A stretch of 64,000 nucleotides of DNA from Macropodus opercularis. Lineage: Eukaryota; Chordata; Actinopteri; Anabantiformes; Osphronemidae. The notes beneath the pieces are model-generated. The model did no database searches, was not told the DNA's origin, and was given only the letters and a program-made list of their open reading frames with translations. Shown here piece by piece: positions 31,824-42,200 of the stretch (positions within the stretch are counted from its first letter, which is position 1; the number at the start of each line of letters is the position of its first letter). The translations under genes were made by a program, and so were the position numbers. The stretch is taken from positions 4,069,001 to 4,133,000 of the forward strand of contig JAUCMP010000030.1 of the NCBI GenBank assembly GCA_030770545.1, in the 5' to 3' direction.

Positions 31824-32135
31824 TTAAATGTTCAAAGCTGAAGGAATTTTTGTTTTCAATTTCTCCATCCACAGCCTCTCCTGCCTCCTGCGCTGGCCCC
31901 CCGTCCACGTGGCGGATGCTTGGAGGCCAGTGATTGTGAGATGGTGAAGGGGGTGTGTTTGGAAATGCTGTACCAAGGGAGTGGATAATCTGGCCGTCTT
32001 CATGCTGCGGATGTGTTGCTGGAGTCTGGTAAAAAGTGTTTTTCCTCTTTCACCCACGTACATCTTTCCACAGGTTTGGCAGATGATGCAGTAGCCCAGG
32101 TTGGAGCTGTGGATGCTGAACTCACCGTTAATAGG
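31824..32135 (-). pseudogene. GIY-YIG endonuclease domain of the Penelope-like element
   Basis: The frame reads NLGYCIICQTCGKMYVGERG, then LFTRLQQHI, LVQHFQTHPLHHLTITGLQA and RRRQERLWMEKL, ending at a TAA (31824-31826). GY...YVG is the GIY-YIG signature. The Glu in ERLWMEKL sits where the metal-binding glutamate of this family is expected. This stretch is uninterrupted from about 32135 to its stop. It would nick target DNA to prime reverse transcription in active relatives. Confidence 0.85.
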
Positions 32136-32594
32136 TGCTCCTGCGCCCCCGTGTGGATCAAAAATGAATTTCTCTTGCCTGAAAGCCCAGTGCCCGTCCC
32201 GATTTCCAGCAACTGTGTGCCTGCAAAACCTAGCTCTGACTAATAAATCTCTTAGATTATACTGTAGTTTTGAAATTGATCATGGTCAGCCATAATTGTT
32301 ATAAAGTTGTTCTGCCACAGATTCTGTAGGTAAGGACGAGGTCTGGAGTAGGTTGTGACCAAGGGGACGAGTTCTGTAGGCTCCATTCTGTGTTTCTCTC
32401 CCTGTGGTCGCCGCTCTCCGGCTCCGCTGAGAGACAGAGCAGCGGAGGGGGGAGAGAGATGATAGCGTCTGCTTTTTAACGCGTCCCAAAAACCTCCTCG
32501 TACCCTCTTGCTCTCAGGAATGAAGTGGAGATGGCTTGGTTTGAATCCGCCTCCCTCGAGCAGATTCTATGAAACCGGATGATTTGTGATTGAA

Positions 32595-33840
32595 CTATGC
32601 CTTTAAATGTGTGTTTCGGATGATAACCGGCTTTATGGAGTAGCGCGTGTGTATCTGTTGGTCTGAAGTAAACACGGGTGAGTCATTTTTAATTTTCCTC
32701 ATCTGTGTGTCCAAAAAGTTTACTTCATCAGCGTGTAGATCGTATTTAACCTTGATGGAGGGGTGGTGGTTATTCAACGTGTCAGTGAATGTATAAAAAC
32801 TCTCCTTCCCATGCTCCCAGATGCCGATGATGTCATCCAGGAAGCGGAGGTAGACGGTAGGTTTCACTGGGCTTTGTTCTAGTGCCTTGCGTTCCCATTG
32901 GCTCATATAAATGTTGGCGTACCTGTGGCCCATCGCCGTGCCCTCCACCTGTAAGTGTTGCTTGTTATCAAACTCGAAGTCATTGTGTTGAAGGCATATT
33001 TCTAGAAGATGTCTGCATCCGGTCTGCTGTGGTCCGGGTATGGAGTAAAGATCTGCTGGACGGCTCCGTGTTGATGTTTGTATATAAGCTGTCAATGTCT
33101 CGACAGCGTCAAAGGGCGAATCCTGTCTAGAAAGTGGTACGTGTCTTTGAGGAAACTGGGATGTTTGCAGGAGAGCGGACCTAAGGAGAAGTCTATGCAC
33201 AGCGAGATGTTGTGAGTGGCGCTGCTGCAGTCGGAGACTATGGGTCTGCCGGGAGGGATCGCGTGGGGGACCGTCCAGGGGAGTGGGTCCTTGTGGATTT
33301 TAGGGAGAAGATAGAACTGTCTGTTGCGGTGGATCTGGTCCGAATAAACCCGTCATGGTCGAGTTTTTGAACAATGTCTCGGATGTGCGCCTGCGTTTGG
33401 CTCTGGATGCTGCCGTCTATGGCTTTATAATACCTAGTGGTGTTTAATTGTCTATGGGCTTCCAGGGCATGTTGTTGTAAATCCGTGATGACAATTTTTG
33501 AGCCCTTATCGGCCGGATTAATTATGATATTGAAGTTGACTGACCCTGTAATTGCTCTTTTATCCTCCGCCGTGGATCGGTCTCTTTTGTCCAGCGGAGG
33601 AACGTAGCGGTTCAGACCGTCAACGTCACGGTGAATGAGAATCTTTGTCTGTGCACTCAGCTCATCCCAGGGTGGTTCCCGATTAGACAGCAGGGAGAAG
33701 GGCATTGCTTCCGAGTGGTTATCCTCAGAGCAATCTAGTAGTTTGACCCGTCTGTGGTACCGGTAAGGGTCCAAAGTGCTTGGAGTGGGAATGAACGTGA
33801 GGCCCCTCTCTAACAGGCGTATCTGAGCCTCACTTGGAGA
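32595..33840 (-). pseudogene. Penelope-type reverse transcriptase, frameshifted
   Basis: The first part (from about 33840) reads RGLTFIPTPSTLDPYRYHRR and IIINPADKGSKIVI. After a frameshift near 33350 it reads FYLLPKIHKD and PPGRPIVSDCSS, then in another frame VEGTAMGHRYANIYMSQWER and YLRFLDDIIGIW, and lastly VKYDLHADEVNFLDT. LLPKIHK and the FLDD catalytic motif are typical of Penelope-like RTs. A stop follows near 32595, after which the thumb and linker are shifted again up to the GIY-YIG domain. It is not translatable as one protein. Confidence 0.85.
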
Positions 33841-34084
33841 GGTTGAGACTATCAGAGGGGGAGCCCCAGGACAGGTCGACTCGCGTTGTGAGACGGGGTC
33901 CCCGTGGGAAAGTGACGCTTGAAGGTGAGCTGCGTCAGTGGAGGTGGGGGGGCGACGGTTGCCACAAAGTTGTTGTGGGGTTCTAGGGTCGTAGGATCCC
34001 AGCCGGGGGTCTCGATGGACCGCGCCCGGTGGGTCCCCGTTAAAATCCTGGTTAGGCTGTGACCACATTATAAATGTATCTGCA

Positions 34085-34545
34085 GGCATCGGGCTGTTTC
34101 CTGAGTCCAGTGCACGTCGTCCTGCGCTGTGCAGACCTGGTCCTTCGGCAGCGGTCTCAGGAAGGGGAGGTAGCTGGAGATAAAGTCATTAATGATATTA
34201 AGATTATTCTGCTGCGCTGGAGGGAGGAGCGACGAGTAATGAATGAGTGGGAACGCAATCCTGGTTAGGAAAAACGGACTGTGCCCTCCTGTAAATCTGA
34301 CGTAACTGTTTTATGGAGGTTTTGTGTGGGTCCCGATCCCTGTTGTCTATGCCTACAGACAGGAGCAGCAGCTTAACGGAGGGGTGCTCTGCTGTTTTGT
34401 CCAGGATTTTTTGAAAGTGATAGAATGCGGCGCCAGGGTAGCTGTCAGTTTGGACGTTGTTATTTGCGGGCGGGTATACGCGAGAGGTTGGAGTCACCGA
34501 GGAACCAGGTGGCTTTTCTGCCTCTGATTTTGCGGCCTACTCTGG
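34085..34545 (-). pseudogene. SGNH/GDSL hydrolase domain upstream of the Penelope RT
   Basis: The minus strand reads GRKATWFLGDSNLSRIP (GDSN is block I with the nucleophile Ser). After a one-base shift it reads NNNVQTDSYPGAAFYHFQKIL and VKLLLLSVGIDNRD (block III-like, with GID where family members have GxN). In a further frame it reads LNIINDFISSYLPFL and QDDVHWTQETARCLQIHL, where DVHW supplies the catalytic Asp-His of block V. All three catalytic positions are visible. The stop after IHL overlaps the start of the frame leading to the RT (ATG at 34089). SGNH domains are known in ORF1 proteins of some CR1/L2 LINEs; I do not know of one described for Penelope-like elements. Confidence 0.75.
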
Positions 34546-34871
34546 CTTTGTGCTGGTCGGGCCGGTGCGCCTCCCGTGTGGGGCTCACACAGCGCGTGTG
34601 AACCGAGGCGGCCTCATCCCAGCAACCTGTGGAGGTGGTTTGAGTGGGGTCAGACGGGGTCGTTCTACCATTGTAGTTGGTGTAATTATACGCTTCGGAC
34701 CCTGGATGAGAGCTGGATGGGGCTCGTGTGCTCGTATTTGGTTTCTTGGGCTGATTGGCTGGGGGCCGTCCTCACTCCCGCTCCTCTTCTCCATATCGAT
34801 GTAAATATCAGTCCCCACCGGTGTGGACTGGGTCAGTCTGGTCTTGTAGCGTTTCTGGGCCCAGCTAACTG

Positions 34872-35140
34872 CTATCTTAACGGTAAGTGGTCATAATCTG
34901 AGATAATATTAGAATAGTGGTCCTGCAGGACGCAGAAATTATTCTGCATCCACTGTTGCGCGTTTCTTTCCACAGCGTCTCTGACTTGTTCTGGGGGGGA
35001 GGAGGGTTTAATGAAGCCGGTGAGTTTCCGGACGTGTCTGAACGTTCCCTGTGGCGGCATCTGGGTGCCGATAGCTTTAGCAATAATGTTCTTATGATGG
35101 ACCGCTTGCATTAATTTGAAATAATTTGTACAGAGCGATC
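34872..35140 (-). pseudogene. N-terminal helical region of the Penelope-like element
   Basis: The minus-strand frame reads KLMQAVHHKNIIAKAIG, then FRHVRKLTGFIKPSSPP and NAQQWMQNNFCVLQDHY. It looks alpha-helical and resembles conserved N-terminal regions that I recall upstream of SGNH domains in fish retroelement proteins, without a named function. A one-base insertion lies before FRHVRK. A Pro-rich linker (34820-34580) follows towards the SGNH domain. RNA binding or multimerisation is a guess. Confidence 0.5.
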
Positions 35141-36174
35141 TGGTGGCCTCATCTAGTTCTGTGTGGGGCGTCTGGGAGGAGGGAGGTTTTGTTCGTTCTC
35201 TTCTGTTTGCGTTCCTGGTTGTGCTGGTCCTGAGTATTTCTGTTATCGTAACTTTCCCTACTTTCTAAAGGTGCTGTAGTCCCTGGAAAGCTGAAGTAGG
35301 CTGTCTTGGATCTGTGGAGGGAAGACGTGGTCGTGTGGGAAATCCCGGTGTTCGCTGGGCCTGTGGTGGTAGAAGCTCGATCCTGGCGACTCGGAGAAGA
35401 TGGTGTTTAAAACGAATCTCTTTTAACAGAGCGTCAATTCGTCTTCGTGGCCGGTGAGTAAAAGTTGGTAGTGAGTGATTATCAAATGTGGACCCGTTGG
35501 CAGATCCCCGACTGACGTCTGAGCTGTTGAAATTCCAAACTTTATTTGATCGACAATTTTTCTAAAAAATGAAAACGCCTATTGTGACCAGACACGTCAG
35601 TGTTATTCATGCAAGTCAAATTTGATATAAAAAGATTTAAGCCTAATTCAGCTTAATTGGCCCTAACGTTTGGCAGTGAACTGCTTCCTCAGAGGGGGTT
35701 GATTCCAGGAACTGAGCAGAGGGGTAGATGAAACATTGGGAGGGTGAACTAGCTCCTCCCTCCAATGTTTGTTCTCCCCTGTAATTGGTTGAAGCCTATC
35801 CTGTCCCTCTTCTACGTGGCTAGTTCAGACAATCCCAGAGGAGTTACTAATGTATAGGTGAAGTGGTTGTCAGTGACAGGTGGGATTCGATTTGAAGTTT
35901 AAGATTCCAATATTTCAATGTATTAAAATTAGTTAAACAGAGGGGTTGAGATGAGAAAGCTACAATGGAATCAGAAATCCAAACTAAAGAAGTAGACTGC
36001 TGCCAAATATGCTGGTCAGGATTAAGGAGAGGCTGCTGGTGGATTCTGGTGGGTCAAACATGCTTCTTTTGTTTTACATATGACATAGAGATGAAGCTGA
36101 GGGTTATTTGATGTTAAATGTTAAACAGAGGGCTTTAATGGACGGTGAGGGGCACAGGCCCCCGGCAACTGGCT
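35141..36174. other. 5' flank of the Penelope-like element, unassigned
   Basis: Apart from the hammerhead-like core, I see no feature. CTCCTCCCTCCAATGTTTG (35752-35770) and CCAATGTTTCATC on the opposite strand (35735-35722) form an inverted pair around AGGGTGAACTAG. Confidence 0.4.
35660..35695 (-). ncRNA. Hammerhead-ribozyme-like core, degraded
   Basis: The minus strand reads CTGAGGA (35692-35686, fits CUGANGA), a GCAG/CTGC stem with TTCA loop (35684-35673), then CAAAC in place of the conserved GAAAC, then GTTAGGGCC. Penelope-like elements are known to carry minimal hammerhead motifs in their terminal repeats. The position about 500 bp upstream of the coding region fits. The G-to-C change in the GAAA box and the lack of a clear stem III/I partner mean it is probably inactive. 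Confidence 0.35.
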
Positions 36175-36538
36175 AGGTTAGGTTTGAAATGTGGTTTTAT
36201 TTTAAAAAGACCAGAGCTGTGGTTCAAGTTGCACTGGCAGGCAGGGGTCTGTGCCATATCACCAAATAAGCCCATTCAGCCAGGATGTTGTATTTGATTG
36301 GTTTTATGCAGTTTTACAGAGATGGTTTGGTTCCTTTTGAGGTTGTTTATTTACTTTGTTGTCTTCCTAAGTGATATTTGTTTTTTAGGTGCTTCTAAGC
36401 ATCATGAGAGGGAGGAGAGGATCCCAGGAGGACATCCCATCAGTCCGAAGCTGACTAGGCAGCCATCAGCAAGGTAAGTGCATGAAAAAAAAACTTAAAA
36501 CAAAGAAGTTTTAAAAATGTATAGTTTATGTACATGTA
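36175..36538 (+). repeat. ~340-bp direct repeat right of the Penelope-like element
   Basis: Partner of 30775-31112. It is 20-30 bp longer through an insertion near 36200 and has the same exon-like core with intact TTTTTTAG and GGTAAGTG borders, differing by G for A (CCCAGGAGGACATC). It is followed at once by the Tc1 inverted-repeat end. Confidence 0.85.
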
Positions 36539-36548
36539 TATACACACA

Positions 36549-36860
36549 CAGTGGGTATGGAAAGTATTCAGACCCCCTTAAATGTTTCACTCTTTGTTAT
36601 ATTGCAGCCATATGCTAAAATCATTTAGGTTCGTTTTTTCCTCCTTAATGTACACACAGCGCCCACATTGACAGAAAAACACTGAATTTTTGCAGATTTC
36701 TTAAAAAAGAAAAACTGAAATATCACATGGTCATAAGTATTCAGACCCTTTGCTCAGTATTTAGTAGAAGCACCCTTTTGAGCTAATGCAGCCACGAGTC
36801 TTTTGGGGAATTCTTTCACAGCTGCATTTGGGGATCCTCTGCCATTCCTCCTTGCAGATC
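36549..36860. mobile_element. Tc1/mariner element end (long terminal inverted repeat)
   Basis: Starts CAGTGGGTATGGAAAGTATTC and continues with AGTATTCAGACCCTTTGCTC and GGGGATCCTCTGCCATTCCT, a long-TIR Tc1 family very common in fish. The transposase of that family would lie further right on the minus strand, but the element breaks off at about 36860 (TTGCAGATCCTC). Confidence 0.85.
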
Positions 36861-37150
36861 CTCGTTGGAAATTCGCCACTGGAGCCCTGTGCTCTTCAGA
36901 GGTGAAAGCAGGTTCACACTGAGCACACGTGACAGACGTGAGCCTGGAGACGCCGTGGAGAACGTCCTCCAGCATGACCGCTTTGGCGGTGGGTCAGTAA
37001 TGGTGTGGGGTGGCATTTCTTTGGGGGGCCGCACAGCCCTCCATGTGCTCGCCACAGGTAGCCTGACTGCCATTAGGTACCGAGATGAGATGGGTTCCTA
37101 ATGCAACACAACGCTAGACCTCAGCAGTTCCTGCAAGACTGTAAGGCGTC
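36861..37150 (+). pseudogene. Tc1-like transposase fragment of a different subfamily
   Basis: The plus-strand frame reads HWSPVLFRGESRFTLSTRDR, then QHDRFGGGSVMVWGGISLGG and LTAIRYRDEM before a stop. This is the middle of the DDE catalytic domain. The first conserved Asp of FTDESRF is changed (FRGESRF), and about ten residues are missing between DRRE and VLQHD. The DNA-binding N-terminus, the last acidic residue and both inverted repeats are missing. Its orientation and family differ from the adjoining TIR, so the join at about 36861 is chimeric. Confidence 0.85.
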
Positions 37151-37835
37151 CCCTTCATCTACACACAGGACTGTAGCTGTCACATGTGAGGCGTGAGTTA
37201 TGTTTGTTTGTAATATGGTTCATGCTGGAGGAGACCTGCTCACACACGTACGTGGATGCGAAGATCGACCTCTACGGAAAGATTTTCATGTTCATTAATG
37301 TTTCAGTCATTTGCCGGTTTTGGGATATTGATATGGATAATATTTACAAATGGATATGCAATGGACAGGTTTTAAACTGTAATGAGGGATTTACAATAGA
37401 TGGGCATAGATTAGCATATTCTAATAATCAGAGGTATGCAAATAAATATGAGCATAATATACTAATGTAGTGGAAAATATTAGCATATGTTAGTAGGCTT
37501 AGGATGCATTTTGTTCAGGCTTTGTTCATTTCCAGGGAATATGATTGTACAGGACGCTTGCTGGCCTTTGGCGGCTGCGAGGACGTCTGGCCTGTAGAGC
37601 GAAAGAATTTGGGCAAAACATTGCAACCCGGTAACCAAAGCTATTGAGACAAAACAATTTCTGGTAATCACAAATCTTTGCATTTGGGCCGATGCAGGTT
37701 GGGGGATCAAAACACGCTCCCTAAACATCTGGGGGGAGAGTTCTCTGCCTGCCTTAGAGACAACTCGTTTTCTGTGGCCAGGCCTCCCCACGCGCTAGCA
37801 AGCATGGAGGCTCGCACATCTGCATTCACATCCTT
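37151..37835. other. No recognised feature
   Basis: An AT-rich part (37200-37500) has one open frame of 94 codons (37186-37470) with no recognisable domain. The following part has a minus-strand frame without motifs. It ends where the NACHT fragment begins. Confidence 0.4.
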
Positions 37836-38101
37836 TCAGCAGCCAATCAGATCCCTCCTGAGTGTGTTGACGTGGTGACAGAGGTCAGAGGGTTCACTGA
37901 CCCACAGAAGGAGGAGTACTTCATGAAGAGGTTCAGAGATGAGCAGCAGGCCACAACCACCATCTCCCACGTCAAGACCTCACGAAGCCTCCGCATCATG
38001 TGTCACATCCCAGTCTTCTGCTGGATCTGCTGAGAACCAGAGGGGGAGGGGAGCTGCCCAAGGCAGTGACGGAGATGTACATGTGCTTCCTGGAAACAAG
38101 A
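37836..38101 (+). pseudogene. Fragment of a fish NLRC3-like NACHT gene (second copy, longer view)
   Basis: This occurrence shows the left part that is cut off at base 1. From 37836 an open frame reads SAANQIPPECVDVVTEV, then GFTDPQKEEYF, SHVKTSRSL and MCHIPVFCWIC, ending in TGA at 38031-38033. A frameshifted GGELPKAVTEMY segment follows at about 38050-38085. The block resembles the late NACHT region of teleost NLRC3-like proteins, downstream of Walker A and B, which are absent. The Tc1 and unassigned DNA to its left show that this is an isolated partial exon. The copy boundary used here (37979/37980) falls inside the fragment only because the window starts there. Confidence 0.85.
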
Positions 38102-39055
38102 CTGTTTTGTGGTCATAGTTACACTGAGGTCACTGATCGTTTAACATTTGGGCCACCCTGTCAATATTTGTATTTCTTTTTTAGTATATTTCAGAAAGCC
38201 ATAAATTATATTGGAATATTCAAATGTTGGTCCATGTTGCTTTTTCTACTTTGCCAGTTCCCAGGGCTACGCTCCTCGTCATTGCATGCTACGCAATCTA
38301 AATGCGTGGCTCCTTGCTACCGCTAGGGGGCAGACTGTTCTTTGGTTTTGACCGACATCCCAGTAAAAAAGACCATTTTTGTGATGGTCCCAGTGTGTGA
38401 TGCCAGGTTGGGGGTATAGTCCGGGCCTTCTCCCCCGTCAGTGTAAGTTTCTGATCAGTTCTGGTGGCGACTTGAAAACATGCACTAAACTAGAGATTCC
38501 TGAAAACCAGAAAGGTTTGAATGGAAAGTTGGTCTAAATGTTACCAAGCTTTAATCAAACGAGCCCAACGAACTTTACAGTAATTGATTTGGGAGAAACC
38601 CGTGATTTCGACTTCGACGGGCCTCAGATGCTCTACACCCTGGACACACTGGACGGGTCTTCACTGCTCAGGCTGGACTGATGACAGGACTCTGACTAGT
38701 TTAGTGAGAGACCTGTCAGGCGAGTCTTGGCCTGGGAGGTCGAAGCGTGGAGGAGTAGCGTGAGAGACCTGAAGAAGGTTCCTGCTGCTGCGACTGCACA
38801 TCCACCGCTGGACTCGTTTTGTCTAGACTTATAATAGTAGTAATATAGATTAGGTTTCTGTGTAACAGGTTAGGTTAAGATAACTTGCGTTCAATTGATT
38901 TAGGTTTACTTAAGTTGAATGTATTAAGTTGAGATCTGTGATGGGTTAGTGAAGGCAAGTATCAGTTTTTTATTGAACTTGTCTCGATATACTGTTCATG
39001 TGATGTTAGGTTGACCTCACTAACGTTTGTGTTCTCCGTTTTTTTTTTTTCTCCT

Positions 39056-39276
39056 CCTTGAACCGACACCTTATCGCGGTGGAGGAGTTCGTGTGCCCGT
39101 GTGACTCTAGCAGCTGTGTTGTCTGGGCTAAATGCCCCCGGCAGGGTCTCCCATGACAAACGGGTCCTGGGCGACGGGCCAGACTAAGACTAAGGTTCAT
39201 CTGTCGCCGGAGGAGGCCCAGAGGAAGACCAGGACTCACTGGAGGGACGATGTCTGTCAGCCAGCCTGGGAAGGTT
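39056..39276 (+). mobile_element. Internally deleted RTE-like non-LTR element (copy 2)
   Basis: This is the same 5'-3' RTE fusion remnant as at 1075-1315, but 22 bp shorter. It lacks the extra two GGAGGAGCC-type units and the hairpin-forming insertion. It probably keeps the older sequence state. Confidence 0.6.
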
Positions 39277-42200
39277 AAAGGTCATTACACCTGATGCTGA
39301 CACGTGCTACTGATGGGGCTTTATTTAGTGCTGCCGGACACTTACACCAAGTCCTGAACGAGCACTTTCTGATGCAGCGTCTTTTGCTACTCGCCCCATA
39401 ACCTGGGTTAATATCTATGTGTTGTTTCATTCCAGCCGCTGACACTTTCATCCTGTCTCTGTGTAACCCACATTAAATGATGAAGAATATTGATTTAGTT
39501 TTTTGCGTGTGTTACACCAGTAGGTGGCAGAATTGGCCTGTTGAGGATAAGTTCGATACAATCTATAGGGTTTTCTGTCAAAAATTCCAGGGATGAGAAG
39601 GCGACTGCATGTTTGAGGGTCCGATTTTGGGTCTGGCTGAGAAAAGAAAAGTTTGTGGCACTAAAGGCCCAGGTTCTGTTTGGTCTTAAACTGGAATGTT
39701 CTGAGTACTTGGGTCGAAGTAACGTTGGCCTGGAAGTTGCGCAGCGATAGCTGAGCAGCGGCGGTTCGACGGGCGGATCGTGGGAACTGCAGCGGCGCCG
39801 GAGCAGATGAGCCCTGTGTTCACAGAACGATAGGACAAGTTTGAAACACACTACCCGGGTAGATGGACTTTGTTTTATTTTCTTGCCATGTGGTTGCATT
39901 TTGTTTATCAGAGCTCTGAATGTTATAAATATGTTGCATCTACATAATTAAATGCCAGAAATCTCACTGGTTCAGTTAAACATATGAGTGTGATATTCTG
40001 TTAGAGGATATGGAGCATAATCATTGTCCTCTCTGTGTTTGGTCCTGTCTGTGTCTTTGTGACCTGTAACCTTTTCTTGCTTTTACTTTTATAAACATGG
40101 AACGATTTCTAGTATTAGAGGAGAGTGGTTTTACCACCTATGTCAGGAGGAGGTTTTGCAGATCACATTTATTGCTTAACGGCTCCATAGGTATTTGACA
40201 CCACATGGAGCTGTTCACTATCTTGCTATGCCTGCATGCATCTTTTACGACTTGTAGTGTTTGGGAAAGGGGGTCTCAACCCCCTTCATCAAAGGAGGAA
40301 GCTTCACAACCTATGTATATGTTATCTACCATATATGGACTTGTCTTGTACTTTATTGCACCAGATGTAGAAGGAGTGACTTTCATACTGATCTCAATAA
40401 AGGACCCGTGTGCGAGAGAGGAGTTCGGAGTTCTCCAGCTGGCCACTAAGTTGTTGTGTTCAGAGAGGCTCCCCTCGTGCACGAGTAAAAAGAAGCTGAG
40501 ATTCTCGAGTTTGTCTTCATGTGTCAGGTGTCTCTGCGATTGTTTAAGTGTTGGCAGGTTAGACCCAACATATTCTTTTTCTTTCCTCCGCTCCTCCTTG
40601 GGAAAAGAGCCCAGTGAGTAACCAATCGGCCGCTGTGTGTCAAGGCGTTGGTTACATCTGCTTCAGAACCAGTACAGAACCACGGCTCATCTGCAGGATT
40701 GTGCAGCGGTGCCATCGCCTTCCTTTTCATGTGCTGCTTTTGTTAGAAGTGGCTCCAGAGTCATTGGCCCAGCGGTCGTCTCACCCTCACAAGCTGATCC
40801 TCTCTGTAACACAGGCTCATGTAGAGACTCTGCACTTTGCTGCTTTTCTTCTAGTAAATGTTGGCACATTCAGCTACTTTGCTGCTGTTGTTTAGCTGAA
40901 GTTTGCACTAGTGGCTCACAGTTTCTTGTTTTACTGTTTCCTCCGCCAGGACAGGACGACCACGAGTCACCTCTGCTGCCGAGGACGAGTCCGTCCGAGT
41001 CACCGGCCTCCGAAAAGCTACCGGCAGCTCAGCTCAGAGCCACGTTGAAGGCCACACCGAGTTCTAGTGGCAGCTGTGAATGCAGACGGACACAGCGACT
41101 CCACTACCGCTGTCCACACTCTGGGCCCACGCTCCACCATGTGCTCACTCCTTCGGTGGGGAACATCCTTCACTCCTCCACCAGGGACAGGAACTCTCCG
41201 CCAAGCAGGAGCACACGCCACCCGTCACCGCTTCAGAGCCGTGGCCTCGCGCTCGGAGGAGCCGGTTCTCGCTCGTCATCGCCCAAGCTGAGGTCACCGA
41301 GGTGCTGGGAAACTCCTCGTGGCGAGGATTCAAGGCTTGGGATTCACTGGTTATTCACATTCACTGTATTATTCACTCATTCATCCCAGGTTCTACTGCA
41401 ATCAGAGCCACGAGTCATTTCAGAGCCTGACCGAGCCCTTTGTGAAGTGTTGCAGCCAAAACTAACTCGGGTGCCTGCTGTTCGCTGCCACCGTCACTCA
41501 TTTCATGTGTTTGCGTTCCACTGCCGCTGGTCCAGATAGAAGGTGGGTAACAAACTGTCAGTCGCATGTTTCCTTAATGTGAGTAGTCTGCTGTGTGGGT
41601 GCAGGACTGTGCTCTACTGTGGACAGTAGGTGGCGCCGTGAGGCTGAGGTTGGAGCTGGAGCCAGGACTGAGTCTGGCTGGTTCCTTCATCAAGGCAAGA
41701 TGCTCAGCTCAGCCTCTGAAGGAGCATCTGAGTCTACAGCAGCTTCACTAGGATGGATCAGAGCGACCAGGACCATCTGGAACCATCGCGTTACATTTTG
41801 TTAGTAGTTTGATGTTTACCAGGATAACAAAAGGTTTTCTGCTTGTTTGTGCCAGTATTGAGCATAATAGTAGGATTAGGCCAAATCAGTGTGTGTGAGT
41901 TCAGCAAAGAGAGCTCTAAGTTACGGAGGTCTTTGAAGGCCGCGCTGCGCCCCTTCCCTCGCTCACTACACGCTGAGCCGAGGAAAGGTCGTCGTCGTCT
42001 TTTCAATTCCTCCGTCTTCAGGGCGTTTACATCAGCCTGGTTTTAAAGCCGAGAGGGCGTCTGCTGCTCCAAGCTGGTCTGGAGGCTGCTGTGATGTTTG
42101 GCAGCACGGGGAGAGCTCTGGGTGTTTCCAGACAGCAGGGCTAGCGACGGGTTTGAGCTGGGGGAGGGTCCGACGCAGGAGGCGCGAAGCAGTGGTAGTG

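Larger units (their letters stand above)
31824..35700 (-). mobile_element. Penelope-like retroelement with upstream SGNH-hydrolase region
   Basis: Reading on the minus strand from right to left, the segments are contiguous and co-oriented: a hammerhead-like core (35695-35660), an N-terminal helical region (about 35135-34880), a Pro-rich linker, an SGNH/GDSL hydrolase domain (about 34545-34090), a Penelope-type reverse transcriptase (about 33830-32600) and a C-terminal GIY-YIG endonuclease (about 32130-31824). Penelope-like elements replicate through RNA using this RT and endonuclease. Frames break between nearly all segments, so the copy is dead. The ends are not defined; the direct repeats at 30775 and 36175 enclose it. 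Confidence 0.85.
1..37979. repeat. Tandem segmental duplication, first copy of the ~38-kb unit
   Basis: Bases 1-26060 match 37980-64000 in the same orientation almost base for base. The offset is 37979 at the start, 37960 from about 1.3 kb, 37941 from about 3 kb and 37940 after about 14.4 kb. The changes in offset are small indels: 3 bp near 794, 4 bp at 1156, 18 bp near 1230, 19 bp near 2960, 14 bp near 5487 (later reversed by another 14 bp near 5830) and 1 bp near 14400. Bases 26061-37979 are seen once because the window ends. Whether similarity continues upstream of base 1 cannot be seen, so the true breakpoints are unknown. A false duplication of two haplotypes in the assembly is the main alternative. 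Confidence 0.97.

Noticed and set aside
37186..37470. 94-codon frame with Cys and Trp residues
   Set aside because: AT-rich DNA between transposon remnants and an NLR scrap; no motif, no splice context.
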